64,000 bases of DNA from Roseimaritima ulvae (lineage in GTDB: Bacteria > Planctomycetota > Planctomycetia > Pirellulales > Pirellulaceae). The translations under genes were made by a program, and so were the position numbers. Within the stretch, counting starts at the first letter, position 1; every line of letters begins with the position of its first letter. The stretch covers positions 5,313,404 to 5,377,403 of the forward strand of contig NZ_CP042914.1 in NCBI RefSeq assembly GCF_008065135.1, given 5' to 3'. Under the pieces are notes generated by a model. It did no database searches, was not told where the DNA came from, and worked only from the letters and a program-made list of their open reading frames with translations. This document shows positions 1 through 9,968 of the stretch, piece after piece.

Positions 1-299
1 CCAGCCGCACCCAGGGCAACTGCACGCGCCACGTAGGTGGGGTTGTCGTAAGCGGAGAACAACAGGATCGGCAGCTCTTGATGGTCCAGCTTGATCCGGC
101 CCAGAGTGTTCAAGCCATCGCCGCCTTCCATGCGAATGTCCAACAACACCACATCCGGGTTGCTCGACTCAACCAGCTTTAATGCCTCTGTCGCCGTGGC
201 CGCTTCGCCACAAACCTCGATCCCACATTCTTTGAATGTCTGCTTCAAGCCGACGCGCACGACTTCGTGGTCGTCGACGATCAGTACCCGCGTTGCCAT
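1..299 (-). CDS. Response regulator, receiver domain (3' end beyond window)
   Basis: Read on the minus strand from an ATG at 299-297, the product starts MATRVLIVDDHEVVRVGLKQ and runs open to the window edge, about 99 residues. The acidic pair (VDDHEV), the phosphoacceptor Asp in VVLLDIRMEGGDG and the later ILLFSAYDNP stretch are those of a CheY-like receiver. The DDHEVVRVGL start is typical of NarL/FixJ-type regulators, which carry a LuxR-type helix-turn-helix after the receiver; that part is outside the window. It would be phosphorylated by a histidine kinase that is not visible here. Receiver identity is firm; the NarL subclass is inference. Confidence 0.9.
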   Translation of the reverse strand, partial: MATRVLIVDDHEVVRVGLKQTFKECGIEVCGEAATATEALKLVESSNPDVVLLDIRMEGGDGLNTLGRIKLDHQELPILLFSAYDNPTYVARAVALGAA

Positions 300-782
300 A
301 ACTAGTCCCTTTCGTGCTAAACAAATGCCCCGGGAGGGGCACTGAAAATAACCGGCGCCGAGCACGCACGTCGCACCCGTTCTCGCCTCTGCAATTGTCT
401 ATCGAACCATGTGAGGAAATTCCCTACCCTTAATGTAGAAGAAACGCGTTAGCCCGCCAGCGGTCCCGCACATTATTTTTCCGGCCAACCTGATAGTAGT
501 GGCATTGGAAGCCCCCCCCGGCCGCGATTATCCTGGTTTTTCCGGGAAAGGCAATTATTTGGTGAGTTCACTTCGCACGCTTTAACGTTATCCCAAATCG
601 ATGATTAGTCAGGCAAGACACTGTACGCAATGTCAGTTTTTCCGGTTTTCAGCCCCTCAGATTGCCGATAAATTGGATTCTGTCGCTTCATGGGAATATA
701 ATACCCTGGTTTGATTGGGTGGTTTTGAAACTCCCATGTCACGTTTCAAAAGAATAAATTCTTTTCCGGAAAGCAGAAAAAA
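300..782. other. Intergenic region, no gene seen
   Basis: No convincing reading frame. It separates the leftward response regulator from the rightward secreted-protein gene, so it should hold promoters for both. A TTGGAT / 18-bp spacer / TATAAT match lies at 673-702 (listed separately). Confidence 0.5.
673..702 (+). promoter_or_regulatory. Possible sigma-70-like promoter for the 783 gene
   Basis: TTGGAT at 673-678 and a perfect TATAAT at 697-702 are separated by 18 bp, about 80 bp before the ATG at 783. This is a sequence match only; planctomycete promoter consensus is not well enough fixed to be sure. Confidence 0.35.
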
Positions 783-1130
783 ATGGCTTGGAATCGTGTT
801 TTGCTAGCAGCGGTTGCAGCGGTAATGCTAACCGCTGCGTCTGCTCAAGCCCAGGTGAGTGTGGGAGTGGGGGGAATTTCGGTGGGCGTCGGACCAGGCT
901 ACTACGCCGGACCGGCCGTCTCAGTATACCGAGCTCCGGCGTATTACCCCGCACCGGTCTACTCGGCAGAACCCGCAGTGGCGTACCCGCCGGCTGTGGG
1001 TGTGACGGTAGCCCGCCCCGTGGTAGTGGCCCCCCGTCCGGTCATCGTGGCCCCGCGTCCCTATTACTACGGCCCGCGATATCGCTTCGGCCAGCCCGTG
1101 CGGAACGTCGTCCGCCGCGTGATTTGGTAA
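783..1130 (+). CDS. Small secreted Val/Pro/Tyr-rich protein
   Basis: 115 residues. Residues 1-23 form a clear signal peptide ending in an AQA-type cleavage site (TAASAQAQ). The mature part is low complexity, first Gly/Val-rich (VSVGVGGISVGVGPG), then repeats of Pro, Tyr, Ala and Val (VAPRP twice, YYP, YYYGP), and a basic C-terminus. It resembles small exported planctomycete proteins of unknown role; a structural or surface function is a guess. The stop codon lies next to a short direct duplication (ATTTGGTA twice) where the following reading frame opens. Confidence 0.7.
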   Translation: MAWNRVLLAAVAAVMLTAASAQAQVSVGVGGISVGVGPGYYAGPAVSVYRAPAYYPAPVYSAEPAVAYPPAVGVTVARPVVVAPRPVIVAPRPYYYGPRYRFGQPVRNVVRRVIW

Positions 1131-1131
1131 T

Positions 1132-2226
1132 TTGGTAATCGGTGCCGCGACCGAAATTTCCGCGAAAGTCTCGGAGCTTGCGGAGCTAGCCTACCGGCCC
1201 CCGTCGCCACAATATCGTCCACCGATCGGCTTGATCGGTTGTGGCGGAATTGCCAAGCATCACTTGGAGGCCTATCGCGATTTCGGCTTGAACGTCGTCG
1301 CCGTGTGTGACCTTCAAGCGGAGTTGGCGACGGAGCTGCGCGATCGCTTTTTCCCGGACGCGCAAGTCTTTACGGATCATCATCGGTTGCTGGCCGATGA
1401 GTCGATCGAGGTCGTGGATGTGGCCACGCATCCCGAACCGCGGGTCGGGCTGATCCAGGATTGCTTAGCCGCCCGCCGGCATGTGCTCAGCCAAAAACCC
1501 TTCGTACTCGACCTCGACGTCGGGCAACAACTCTGTGACATGGCCGACCGCCAGGGTGTCCGTTTGGCGGTCAATCAAAACGGCCGCTTCGCCCCGCATT
1601 TCAGTTACCTGCGAGCGGCGGTAGCGGCGGGATGTTTAGGGCGCACGCAAGCCGCACATCTGTCGGTGCACTGGGACCACACCTGGGTGACCGGAACGGC
1701 CTTTGAGCAAATCAAGCATTTGATCCTTTATGATTTCGCCATTCACTGGTTTGATATCGTCCGGTGCTTGCTGCCGCTGGCCCAGGCGGAGAGCGTTTAT
1801 GCGACAATTAGCCGCGTTCCCGGGCAGCAAATTATGCCTCCATTAGCGGCCTCGGTGGTCATCCAATTCGATTCCGCCCAAGCAACGCTGAGTTTTGACG
1901 CCCTGACGCGATTCGGCCAGCAGGACCGAACGCTGGTGATCGGCGACCGAGCCACCGCGACCAGCAGCGGCCCCGACCTCCAGCAGCAATCGGTCACGAT
2001 TACCGACGCGGCGGGCAGCTACAGCCCTCACCTGGAGGGTAAATGGTTCTCCGACGGCTTTGGGGGCACGATGTTAGAGTTATTGTCGGCGATCGAAGCG
2101 GATCGTCCGGCAGTCATCGAGGCCCGCGACAACCTGGAGAGTTTAGCCCTCTGTTTCGCCGCCATCGAAAGCGCTGAAACCGGCTTGCCCCAAGTCCCCG
2201 GCAGCACCCGCCGCCTCCCCAGCTAA
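1132..2226 (+). CDS. Gfo/Idh/MocA-family NAD(P)-dependent oxidoreductase
   Basis: 364 residues from the first available TTG. The Rossmann fold begins near residue 31 (PIGLIGCGGIAKHHLEAY) and matches the family dinucleotide-binding motif. SQKPFVLDLD is the equivalent of the family E-K-P active-site loop, with Gln replacing Glu. The C-terminal half is the usual beta-sheet substrate domain (IHWFDIVRCLL supplies the conserved H..D). Members oxidise or reduce sugars and inositols; the substrate here is unknown. The open frame begins one base after the previous stop, within a duplicated ATTTGGTA, so the start is uncertain; a start nearer residue 25-30 would also fit. No partner gene follows. Confidence 0.85.
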   Translation: MVIGAATEISAKVSELAELAYRPPSPQYRPPIGLIGCGGIAKHHLEAYRDFGLNVVAVCDLQAELATELRDRFFPDAQVFTDHHRLLADESIEVVDVATHPEPRVGLIQDCLAARRHVLSQKPFVLDLDVGQQLCDMADRQGVRLAVNQNGRFAPHFSYLRAAVAAGCLGRTQAAHLSVHWDHTWVTGTAFEQIKHLILYDFAIHWFDIVRCLLPLAQAESVYATISRVPGQQIMPPLAASVVIQFDSAQATLSFDALTRFGQQDRTLVIGDRATATSSGPDLQQQSVTITDAAGSYSPHLEGKWFSDGFGGTMLELLSAIEADRPAVIEARDNLESLALCFAAIESAETGLPQVPGSTRRLPS

Positions 2227-2251
2227 TCTTTACCAAGAATCCACCCCATCT

Positions 2252-2305
2252 CCCGTAGCCGAAGTCGCCCGTAGCCGAACTCGCGCGTGAGCCGCAGGGC
2301 TCACG
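2252..2305. repeat. Dispersed GTAGCCGAA repeat, copy 1
   Basis: Two tandem copies of CGTAGCCGAA(G/C)TCG followed by a small GTGAGCC/GGGCTCAC hairpin. Related copies occur near 4441-4493 and, as a full palindrome, at 52678-52738. Confidence 0.6.
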
Positions 2306-3070
2306 AACTTAGTCGTGGGTGGGTGAAACCCCATCCACTATAAACGGTGAGGTCGCTGACAAGCGGCTGAAGCCTACCTGGGCGGGTCCGTTCCTGTCCA
2401 GAACTTGTTCCTCGAACTTCAATTTTGGAGGTAAGCAGCTAGTGTCACCCTAAAAAGTGGTATCGAAGGAGCCAGGGAACAAGACCTGGGGAGGATTCAC
2501 GATTCGGCCTAGACGAAGTGCCAGCTTCCGCGAAATAGTGAAGCACGGCGGTCCCTCGAATGACCGTCGGACGGCGACAAAAACGGTTAGTCGTCGTTCA
2601 AGCGTCAGGGTGGTTGGTGGATTCGCCTCGGGAAAATGGTTCGTGAGCTTGACCGGTGAGGTCCCCCTTCGTCCGTCAACACAGTGCACAGTGGAGACGG
2701 TAAGCCAACGTATAAGCCGACGGTGAAATCCGAGGTAATGCGAAGGATAGGAGCCAGAGGCATCCATCTGCCTTGCGAATTTTCCTCCAGGAAAAACCTG
2801 GGGTGACCCGGCCCCCACCAAGGCCGCCAGTCACCTGGGACCACAGCAGATCCGGAGTAGTCGCAGCCCCGTGCCGCGATGAAAGGAGAAACCAGGGTTA
2901 GTCCATCGGAAGCACGAGAGCAGACGCCCCCACGTTAGCCGCCGAGAGTCGAAGGATCACCAAATGATCCGTCTGTGTTCTGCAAAGCCCGGACATCGAC
3001 AACTGTGCAGCTAAAGAACCGAGGCAAGCGGCCCCCGTGAACAGGATGATGGCGGTTACGAAAACGTAGG

Positions 3071-4270
3071 ATGGCCCTCATGGGCAAGAAAATCAAAGTG
3101 CATTCGTTGACCGGTCGGATTGACGATCGGCTGATGAGGCAGAGCTTTCTAGCGGTCAAGCGGAACCGTGGCGCAGCAGGAATCGACAAGGTCAGCATTG
3201 GGATGTTCGAAGAAAATCTCGACGCCAATCTGGCGAGCCTCAAACGGGACTTGAAAACGAAGGGCACCTTCGTTCCCAAACCGTTGCGGCGGGTGTTTAT
3301 TCCCAAAGACGCCAGGGGAACTGCGTATAGACCCTTGGGTATTCCGGCAGTAAGAGATCGGGTCGCACAGGAAGTGATTCGAAGGCTTCTTGAACCGATC
3401 TTCGAGCCGCTGTTTCATGATTGCTCGTTCGGGTTTCGACCAAAGCGAAGTTGCCATCTGGCGATCGAGCGGTTGTTGTCATTCCATGAAGCAGGTGACC
3501 GCATCACACTTGATGCGGATATCGCCGGCTTCTTCGATAACATCCCGCACAAACTGATTGTCGATGCCGTGGCGGAAGAAGTATCCGACGGGAACATCTT
3601 GGACTTAGTCAAACGATTTCTGGCAGCCGGTGTAATGGAAAACGGAGTTTTCAAGCCCACCACGATCGGAACGCCGCAAGGCGGGGTGATCAGTCCGTTG
3701 CTTGCGAACGTCGTGCTGAACAAGCTCGACTGGCGATTGGAGAAAGCGGGATATCGCTTCGTGCGGTATGCCGACGACTTCGTCGTCGCTTGCGAGACGA
3801 AGACACAGGCACAAGCAGCCTTGGAATTAGTCGCAGAGGTAATGACCGAACTCGGACTCTCTCTGAGTCCCGAGAAGACGAAGATTGCGAGCTACGGGAG
3901 GGGTTATGACTTCCTGGGCTTTCGACTTTCGAGCAAGTCGCGAACGATGCGTGCGAAGTCCTTGGAGAAGTTCAAGACCAAGATCCGAGAGATAACCCGT
4001 CGGTGTAACAACCTGGACGCACGGGTGATCGAGAAACTGAACCAAGTGATTCGAGGAACGGCGAACTACTTCGCCACGGAGTTTTCAACGTGCGTAAAGC
4101 TTTACCAAAAGCTGGACAAGTGGATTCGGATGCGAGTCCGCAGCATGAAATTCAAGCGGAAACTGTCTTTCGACAACTACCGCTTGAAACGACGATACTT
4201 CGACAACAAACTTGGGCTGCTACGGCTTCTTGATTTTACTGCAACGTCCATGAGCAAGACGCGAGCGTGA
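3071..4270 (+). CDS. Group II intron reverse transcriptase/maturase
   Basis: 399 residues. Reverse transcriptase blocks are clear: RRVFIPK..GTAYRPLGIPAVRDRVAQEV (RT-1/2), DADIAGFFDNIPH (RT-3), GTPQGGVISPLLANVVLN (RT-4), RYADDFVVAC with the catalytic YADD (RT-5), SPEKTKI (RT-6) and GYDFLGFRL (RT-7). The remaining 110 residues correspond to the maturase/thumb region (RGTANYFATEFSTCVKLYQKLDKWIRMRVR). There is no HNH endonuclease domain, so the protein is shorter than LtrA (599 residues). It would splice its own intron and carry out target-primed reverse transcription. The ATG at 3071 sits about 630 bp after the putative intron start. Confidence 0.93.
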   Translation: MALMGKKIKVHSLTGRIDDRLMRQSFLAVKRNRGAAGIDKVSIGMFEENLDANLASLKRDLKTKGTFVPKPLRRVFIPKDARGTAYRPLGIPAVRDRVAQEVIRRLLEPIFEPLFHDCSFGFRPKRSCHLAIERLLSFHEAGDRITLDADIAGFFDNIPHKLIVDAVAEEVSDGNILDLVKRFLAAGVMENGVFKPTTIGTPQGGVISPLLANVVLNKLDWRLEKAGYRFVRYADDFVVACETKTQAQAALELVAEVMTELGLSLSPEKTKIASYGRGYDFLGFRLSSKSRTMRAKSLEKFKTKIREITRRCNNLDARVIEKLNQVIRGTANYFATEFSTCVKLYQKLDKWIRMRVRSMKFKRKLSFDNYRLKRRYFDNKLGLLRLLDFTATSMSKTRA

Positions 4271-4332
4271 CTCCTCTATGGCGGGGCTGGTTCTTGGCGA
4301 ACCGCCTCCGCCAGAGGCAATGACCTGGGGGT

Positions 4333-4361
4333 AGCCCGGTGCGGGAAAGCCGCACGCCGGT
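4333..4361 (+). ncRNA. Group II intron domain V
   Basis: AGC triad at 4333-4335, lower stem CCGG/CCGG, upper stem TGCGG/CCGCA closed by a GAAAG loop, and a two-base CG bulge on the 3' side. This is the layout of the catalytic hairpin and is the strongest evidence that the upstream RT belongs to an intron. Confidence 0.75.
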
Positions 4362-4399
4362 AAATACAGGGAATTAACCCTGTCGCTACAACGGGGAGG

Positions 4400-4429
4400 C
4401 AGTGGCTAGGATAACCTAGCCACTGTTTT
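4400..4429 (+). terminator. Intrinsic terminator just after the intron
   Basis: Perfect 11-bp stem CAGTGGCTAGG / CCTAGCCACTG with an ATAA loop, followed by TTTT. It would stop rightward transcription leaving the intron, ahead of the tRNA gene. Confidence 0.7.
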
Positions 4430-4440
4430 ACCCACTCAGA

Positions 4441-4493
4441 GTTTGGACACCAACCCACCGCGTAGCCGAACAGCCAGACTTTGGACACCAGTC
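4441..4493. repeat. Dispersed GTAGCCGAA / CCAGACTTTGG repeat, copy 2
   Basis: Contains CGTAGCCGAA, GCCAGACTTTGGACACCA and an upstream partial copy GTTTGGACACCA. The same words form the palindrome at 52678-52738. Confidence 0.55.
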
Positions 4494-4648
4494 GGGAAGA
4501 AAACGGGCATCCAGAGCCGAACAAATTCAAGAACGCGTTGTCGTCGAGCCGAAAAGGCAGGAACGGTGGCGAAAGTGAACCAAAACTCCCCATTGCGGGT
4601 CTTTGCAAGCGAAGCGAAACGAGTTAAACTCCGACCCATCAAAGCAAC

Positions 4649-6124
<1,476 letters not shown>

Positions 6125-6127
6125 GAT

Positions 6128-6330
6128 TTACCTTTCGATTGCAGGACAGCCCGACTCAATCCACTCTTCCAGTTTTTGGCGATCCCAACGTTTGGTTTCT
6201 CCAATTGTTAACGGTCGCATGATTCGGGCCCGCTGCTTACCCAACGCCAGAGCGTTCGCGTTGAGATCCCAAACAACTTGGCAACGTCATTTGCGGCGAG
6301 CATTCGCCGTAGTTCGTTCTCATGCAGCAT
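6128..6330 (-). pseudogene. Excisionase-like helix-turn-helix gene with a frameshift
   Basis: From ATG 6330 the frame gives MLHENELRRMLAANDVAKLF, then GISTRTLWRWVSSG, a MerR/HTH_17-type helix-turn-helix, and stops early. Two bases further on, another frame continues the expected family sequence (RIMRPLTIGETKRWDRQ, then KLEEWIESGCPAIER) to a TAA at 6130-6128. The break lies in GGGCCC at about 6227-6232. Small proteins of this kind next to integrases act as excisionases or directionality factors. It overlaps the 3' end of the replication gene by 11 bp and precedes the integrase. A real mutation is the simplest reading; a sequencing error or recoding is possible, but no canonical slippery heptamer is present. 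Confidence 0.65.
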
Positions 6331-7642
6331 TGTCGAGCCCTCTCTGCACAAAGCCTGCTTGGTAGTCTCTTAAGAAGCTCTCCTGGTCCGCTTGGATCTC
6401 GGCGTTGGTGTTGCCGATTTGCTGGAGCTCTTGGTTTGCGGCTTCAAGCACTTCAGCGTAAGTATTGAACCACCGCCCTCGCGCATAGAACACATTCTTT
6501 AGATGGCCCCTTGCAGTTTTTAACGCGATAACGGGCGTCGTTGTGCCGCGAGGGACGGGCGTGAGGTCCGAGTTTTTCCCGGTGAAGATCCTGGTTCCAA
6601 TCTCAATCAACTCAGCCCAAATCGGGTGCATTGTTGCGCGTTGCTGATTGTTGTTTTCACGATCAACAGCTTTGGCGGTCAAGCGAAACTGATCCGACAT
6701 CAGGGTACGAAACACCGTCCCGCTACGATCAAACAAATCGCCGGGCGTCTGAATTCCAAATTCCTTGAGGCGAGCTCGTCTCAATTGCCATTCAATTCGA
6801 CACGCCGCTGACGGTATCGCATCGCCCCAGCGTCGTGATCTCATTGCGTCGATGTATTCAGTGCCCTGTTTCTTCTGAACCTCTCTCAGCTTGTCATAGG
6901 CGACAAGGCGGCAAGGCGATTTCCCCGCATAAAAGCCCGTCCTCGCTCGTGTCACTCGGTTAAAGAAGGAATCAGTTGTACGGCAGCGTGTAACGAACTG
7001 ATCGCTTTCATAGATGTCCTGTAGGCTCTCGACGCTAAGACCAACGATGTCCATGGCGAAATCAGCTCGGCTAATTCGTTCCCATTCGATATCACATCCC
7101 ATCGCCTGCACCGCGAGTTTCATTTCTTCGTATCGTTGTCGTCCACCCCAGAGCAAGCAATCGCGACCGGATTGGCAGATCACAACGTTGGGCTTGCCTT
7201 TGTAGGCCCGCAAACGCCCCGACATTAGCACTTCGGTACCGTCGATACTGAGTTTGAACTCTAGCTGTTCCCCGCGAGCGCCACCCCATCGACGCCCATT
7301 GCGATGAATGATGACACGCCCAAAATCGGGAACCTCGATCAATCCGAATTCTTGCGTTGACTCTTGAAGTTTTGCTTTCGATTCATTTAGCAAATCCATG
7401 AGAACACCATGCACGCTTGAATGCCACTTCACACCAAACGAGTATTCCAGCCAATCAAAATCACCCGTTGCAAATCCGTTATCACAGAAACTTACGGTAT
7501 GACTATTAGGAGGGTGGGTGTTACTAGGGCTCCCACCCGTTTCAGTATTTGGCGAGCGTTCCCGTTCGCCCTGCGATCTTCGCCTTCGCTCCGGTCGCCG
7601 AGCGTCCGTGCCCGTCGCCCAATCCGCTGCATTGTCATCCAT
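6320..7642 (-). CDS. Rep_trans-like replication initiator
   Basis: 440 residues from the ATG at 7642, chosen because AAGGAG lies nine bases before it; an upstream TTG at 7660 has no such site. Motifs match rolling-circle initiators of the Rep_trans type: ISRADFAMDIVG (about 190-201), a GFYAGKSPCRLVAYDK block (about 236-252) and ACRIEWQLRR (about 280-289). The first 50 residues are polar and low complexity. Such proteins nick a double-strand origin and bind the 5' end through a tyrosine. Here it would let the excised circle replicate. It is translationally linked to the ribbon-helix-helix gene upstream and the excisionase-like gene downstream. The family call is by motif; the nicking tyrosine was not assigned. 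Confidence 0.75.
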   Translation of the reverse strand: MDDNAADWATGTDARRPERRRRSQGERERSPNTETGGSPSNTHPPNSHTVSFCDNGFATGDFDWLEYSFGVKWHSSVHGVLMDLLNESKAKLQESTQEFGLIEVPDFGRVIIHRNGRRWGGARGEQLEFKLSIDGTEVLMSGRLRAYKGKPNVVICQSGRDCLLWGGRQRYEEMKLAVQAMGCDIEWERISRADFAMDIVGLSVESLQDIYESDQFVTRCRTTDSFFNRVTRARTGFYAGKSPCRLVAYDKLREVQKKQGTEYIDAMRSRRWGDAIPSAACRIEWQLRRARLKEFGIQTPGDLFDRSGTVFRTLMSDQFRLTAKAVDRENNNQQRATMHPIWAELIEIGTRIFTGKNSDLTPVPRGTTTPVIALKTARGHLKNVFYARGRWFNTYAEVLEAANQELQQIGNTNAEIQADQESFLRDYQAGFVQRGLDNAA

Positions 7643-7656
7643 GACACCAAGCTCCT

Positions 7657-8028
7657 TCAACGCTCACGAATAGCGTTCTGGTAAGAGAAATCTAAAACGA
7701 AATGAACCTTTCCATTGGTATGGTAGGGACCCTCTACAACTTCGCCGTATTCATTGGTTTCTTCATCAATGAAGGCGCTCTCGTGCCCAAAGTAAAGGCA
7801 ACCCTGCCTTGGTTCCGTAGTTACTTCGCCGGTTCGCTCGTCGTAAACAGGTGTCCCTTGCACTGCGTTATCAACCGCCCAGACCACGAGGCCTTGAAGC
7901 AATTGGTTCACGCTGATTCCTGCTGTTTCTGCGATTTCCTTGAACTTCCCTGCGAGCTCTTCATCAACACGTGTTTCCAGCCTCGATTTGCTAGCGGTCT
8001 TCTTCGTCGTGCTCTGCTTTTTGGCCAT
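7657..8028 (-). CDS. Ribbon-helix-helix protein, likely element regulator
   Basis: 123 residues. A lysine-rich start (MAKKQSTTKKTASKSR) leads into LETRVDEELAGKFKEIAETA and GISVNQLLQGLVVWAVDNA, a beta-strand followed by two helices as in Arc/MetJ-type DNA-binding proteins (residues 16-55). The rest is acidic, with no known fold recognised. Its TGA lies 15 bases before the preferred initiator start, so it is probably first in the operon and may control copy number or operon expression. Confidence 0.7.
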   Translation of the reverse strand: MAKKQSTTKKTASKSRLETRVDEELAGKFKEIAETAGISVNQLLQGLVVWAVDNAVQGTPVYDERTGEVTTEPRQGCLYFGHESAFIDEETNEYGEVVEGPYHTNGKVHFVLDFSYQNAIRER

Positions 8029-8732
8029 GATTTTCCTCCCGTGCCAGGTGCCGGTAACTTATCGGCACTCAAGCCGTGTTGCAATAGCGCATTTTTCGGC
8101 ACTATGTTTCAACCTAAACATCACCTGTGTAGATACGCTTGATATGGGGGGCCGCAGGGAGGCTCTTAGGCCTGGTATTGGCAAAGTTCTGTGAGACCCG
8201 AGGATTTAACGCCAAGCAATTGTCATTGGCGATCATTCCGGAAAGGATTGATCCGGAGTCGCGTTAGGGTTAATGGGATTTCCTAGGCGATGCAAAAGTG
8301 AGCACGTGAAGCGGGAGGCTTGCAGGCGGGACACGGCACCGCGTAACTGCGTAATCACGGACGCTACGACGTGAATTGCGCACCGTCCGATTGACAACGC
8401 CGTGAAACTGTCGCGGTAATGCAAGTAATGGATATGCCAAGCCCGGCAGATCCGTTGGGCGAGTTTTATGCACATGCACAATGCCTGCCGTCCAGCCGAC
8501 AGCAGACCATCAAAATACGGTTCCCACTACAAAGGAAGATTACGCGGGCTCTGACGACCAATGCCATTAGAAGGCGACGGGGGGACTGTGATTTTCAGTC
8601 ACATGGTCCGTTCGGTGCCGTGTCTCAAGATAAATCACAGAATCGAGCTGGCAAAGTTGGCGATGACCACGTTGCCACGATGGGATTCAATACCACTGCG
8701 CGCGAAATCGGCGTCGGAGGTTCAGCGTTCGG
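8029..8732. other. Non-coding control region of the integrated element
   Basis: No supported gene. It lies upstream of the leftward replication operon and downstream of the leftward cargo gene, so it should hold the operon promoter. It contains short inverted repeats (GCCAA / TTGGC around 8212-8231; TCCGG / CCGGA around 8237-8257). A replication origin is plausible here but was not identified. Confidence 0.4.
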
Positions 8733-9968
8733 CTATGCCTGGTTTTCAATCGCACCGAGCATCTTGCTCATTGCGAATCCAGCACCGCGGTTTGCCTGTT
8801 TTTCGGTGTTTTTAAGTTCGCCGATTTCCTTAGCATACGATTGGGTTTTGTGTAACGCCCAAATACCACCGAGAGCCAGAATTGCGGCGACGCTATTTAG
8901 AGGGGCTTGCAAAGTGAGCAATGAGAGGCCGCCGGTAAGTGCACCAGCACCCAGGTCACATTTTATGCGGAAACCAAGCGTTTTGCGCTGCGTCTCGATC
9001 TCTGCTGCCGTTTTGCGAATTTCAACCAGACGCTCTTTAACGAACGAGTTGAAGTCGTCACTTTCATTCGCAGCGTTTGCAAGTTCAAAAGCACCGCTGA
9101 TAAGGTCATGACGACGCTGCTCAAATTTGCCCCACTCGCGTGTCCGCAACTTTAGTATTTCCGCGATAGAGAGTTTGTCCAAGGTTCTTGGATCTAGGAC
9201 CGTTTCAAATGCTAATGAAAGGACCCGGTTTCTATGCACCCAAAATTGATCGTCACTTTCGGCTATGAGCAAATCTCGAGTGTTATTAATTAGTGACGCT
9301 ATTGTACGGCTGTATCCATCCGTGAGGTACATAGGCACCAACTCTTTAGATTCGCAGAATCCAGAAAATTTGATAACCGCCCCAATCCGTCCACGCGCAA
9401 CGCATGTTCGAGCATCGAGAGCATCCTGGGGCAATTCTTCGGATTCCAATAACGGCAAGGAAGGAATATTATTTATTGCGCCGTCGCCTACCCCCTTTAG
9501 CACTAGAGACTCAATATTCTCTGGCGACTGCAACGCGCGGATCGCCGTTGAATCAAGAACGTCGTTCAACAATTCCAAATTCGACGCAATGGAACGATAA
9601 GCCTGCATGACGAATCGCGGATTTAGTGGGTATCCACCAGTTTTCACCGCCCCAATGGTTAAGCCTCCAGTCTCCGCTTGGTCATAAGTGGATATGACAT
9701 CGACTAACCCTTGGGATCTCGCTAACGCCAAATCATCCAGCAAGGCTTGGAATTGAGAATCGTACCCAGCAATCTTTCCAATTGGACGCACGGCCCCCAT
9801 GTTTAACCCAAAGGGCATACCCATAATCGCACTCATCCACGTATTAGGCGGAATTACGTCACGGTCACCCGGGTCAACAAGTATTACCTTGTCAAAGCAC
9901 AAGAGCGCCCGCTTGACGTCGCGAAGCAGAGGAGGTGTTTCAGTCGGGATCAGCAGTGTATCTTGCAA
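8733..9968 (-). CDS. Uncharacterised cargo protein with C-terminal hydrophobic segments
   Basis: 411 residues. The reading frame opens at a TTG immediately after a stop, and the text from residue 1 onward (MQDTLLIPTETPPLLRDVKR, then ALLCFDKVILVDPGDRDVIP) looks like a complete conserved N-terminus. The middle is soluble and mixed alpha/beta. Residues about 300-345 are charged helices. Then come two hydrophobic stretches (GAGALTGGLSLLTL and NSVAAILALGGIWAL, about 355-390) that may insert in the membrane. The opening faintly recalls DUF6236-type proteins (aromatic-D-K-[VI] motif), but I do not assign a family. It stands apart from the replication operon, as cargo genes usually do, and could be a defence or fitness gene. 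Confidence 0.65.
   Translation of the reverse strand: MQDTLLIPTETPPLLRDVKRALLCFDKVILVDPGDRDVIPPNTWMSAIMGMPFGLNMGAVRPIGKIAGYDSQFQALLDDLALARSQGLVDVISTYDQAETGGLTIGAVKTGGYPLNPRFVMQAYRSIASNLELLNDVLDSTAIRALQSPENIESLVLKGVGDGAINNIPSLPLLESEELPQDALDARTCVARGRIGAVIKFSGFCESKELVPMYLTDGYSRTIASLINNTRDLLIAESDDQFWVHRNRVLSLAFETVLDPRTLDKLSIAEILKLRTREWGKFEQRRHDLISGAFELANAANESDDFNSFVKERLVEIRKTAAEIETQRKTLGFRIKCDLGAGALTGGLSLLTLQAPLNSVAAILALGGIWALHKTQSYAKEIGELKNTEKQANRGAGFAMSKMLGAIENQA

Larger units (their letters stand above)
2442..4395 (+). mobile_element. Group II intron (boundaries approximate)
   Basis: The stretch combines about 620 bp of structured non-coding sequence upstream (domain I-like, with many GAAA loops), a reverse transcriptase/maturase ORF at 3071-4270, and a domain V hairpin at 4333-4361. 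Domain V has the AGC catalytic triad, a GAAA-type tip and a CG bulge before the 3' strand. A hairpin at about 4366-4383 (ACAGGG / CCCTGT) fits domain VI. The 5' end is placed at GTGTC (2442) by similarity to the GUGYG intron start, with low certainty; the 3' end is uncertain by tens of bases. It lies between genes and interrupts nothing visible. Confidence 0.75.

Noticed and set aside
8419-9111. 230-residue plus-strand frame in the integrated element
   Set aside because: Overlaps the cargo gene on the other strand, and its text shows no domain, signal or ribosome site.
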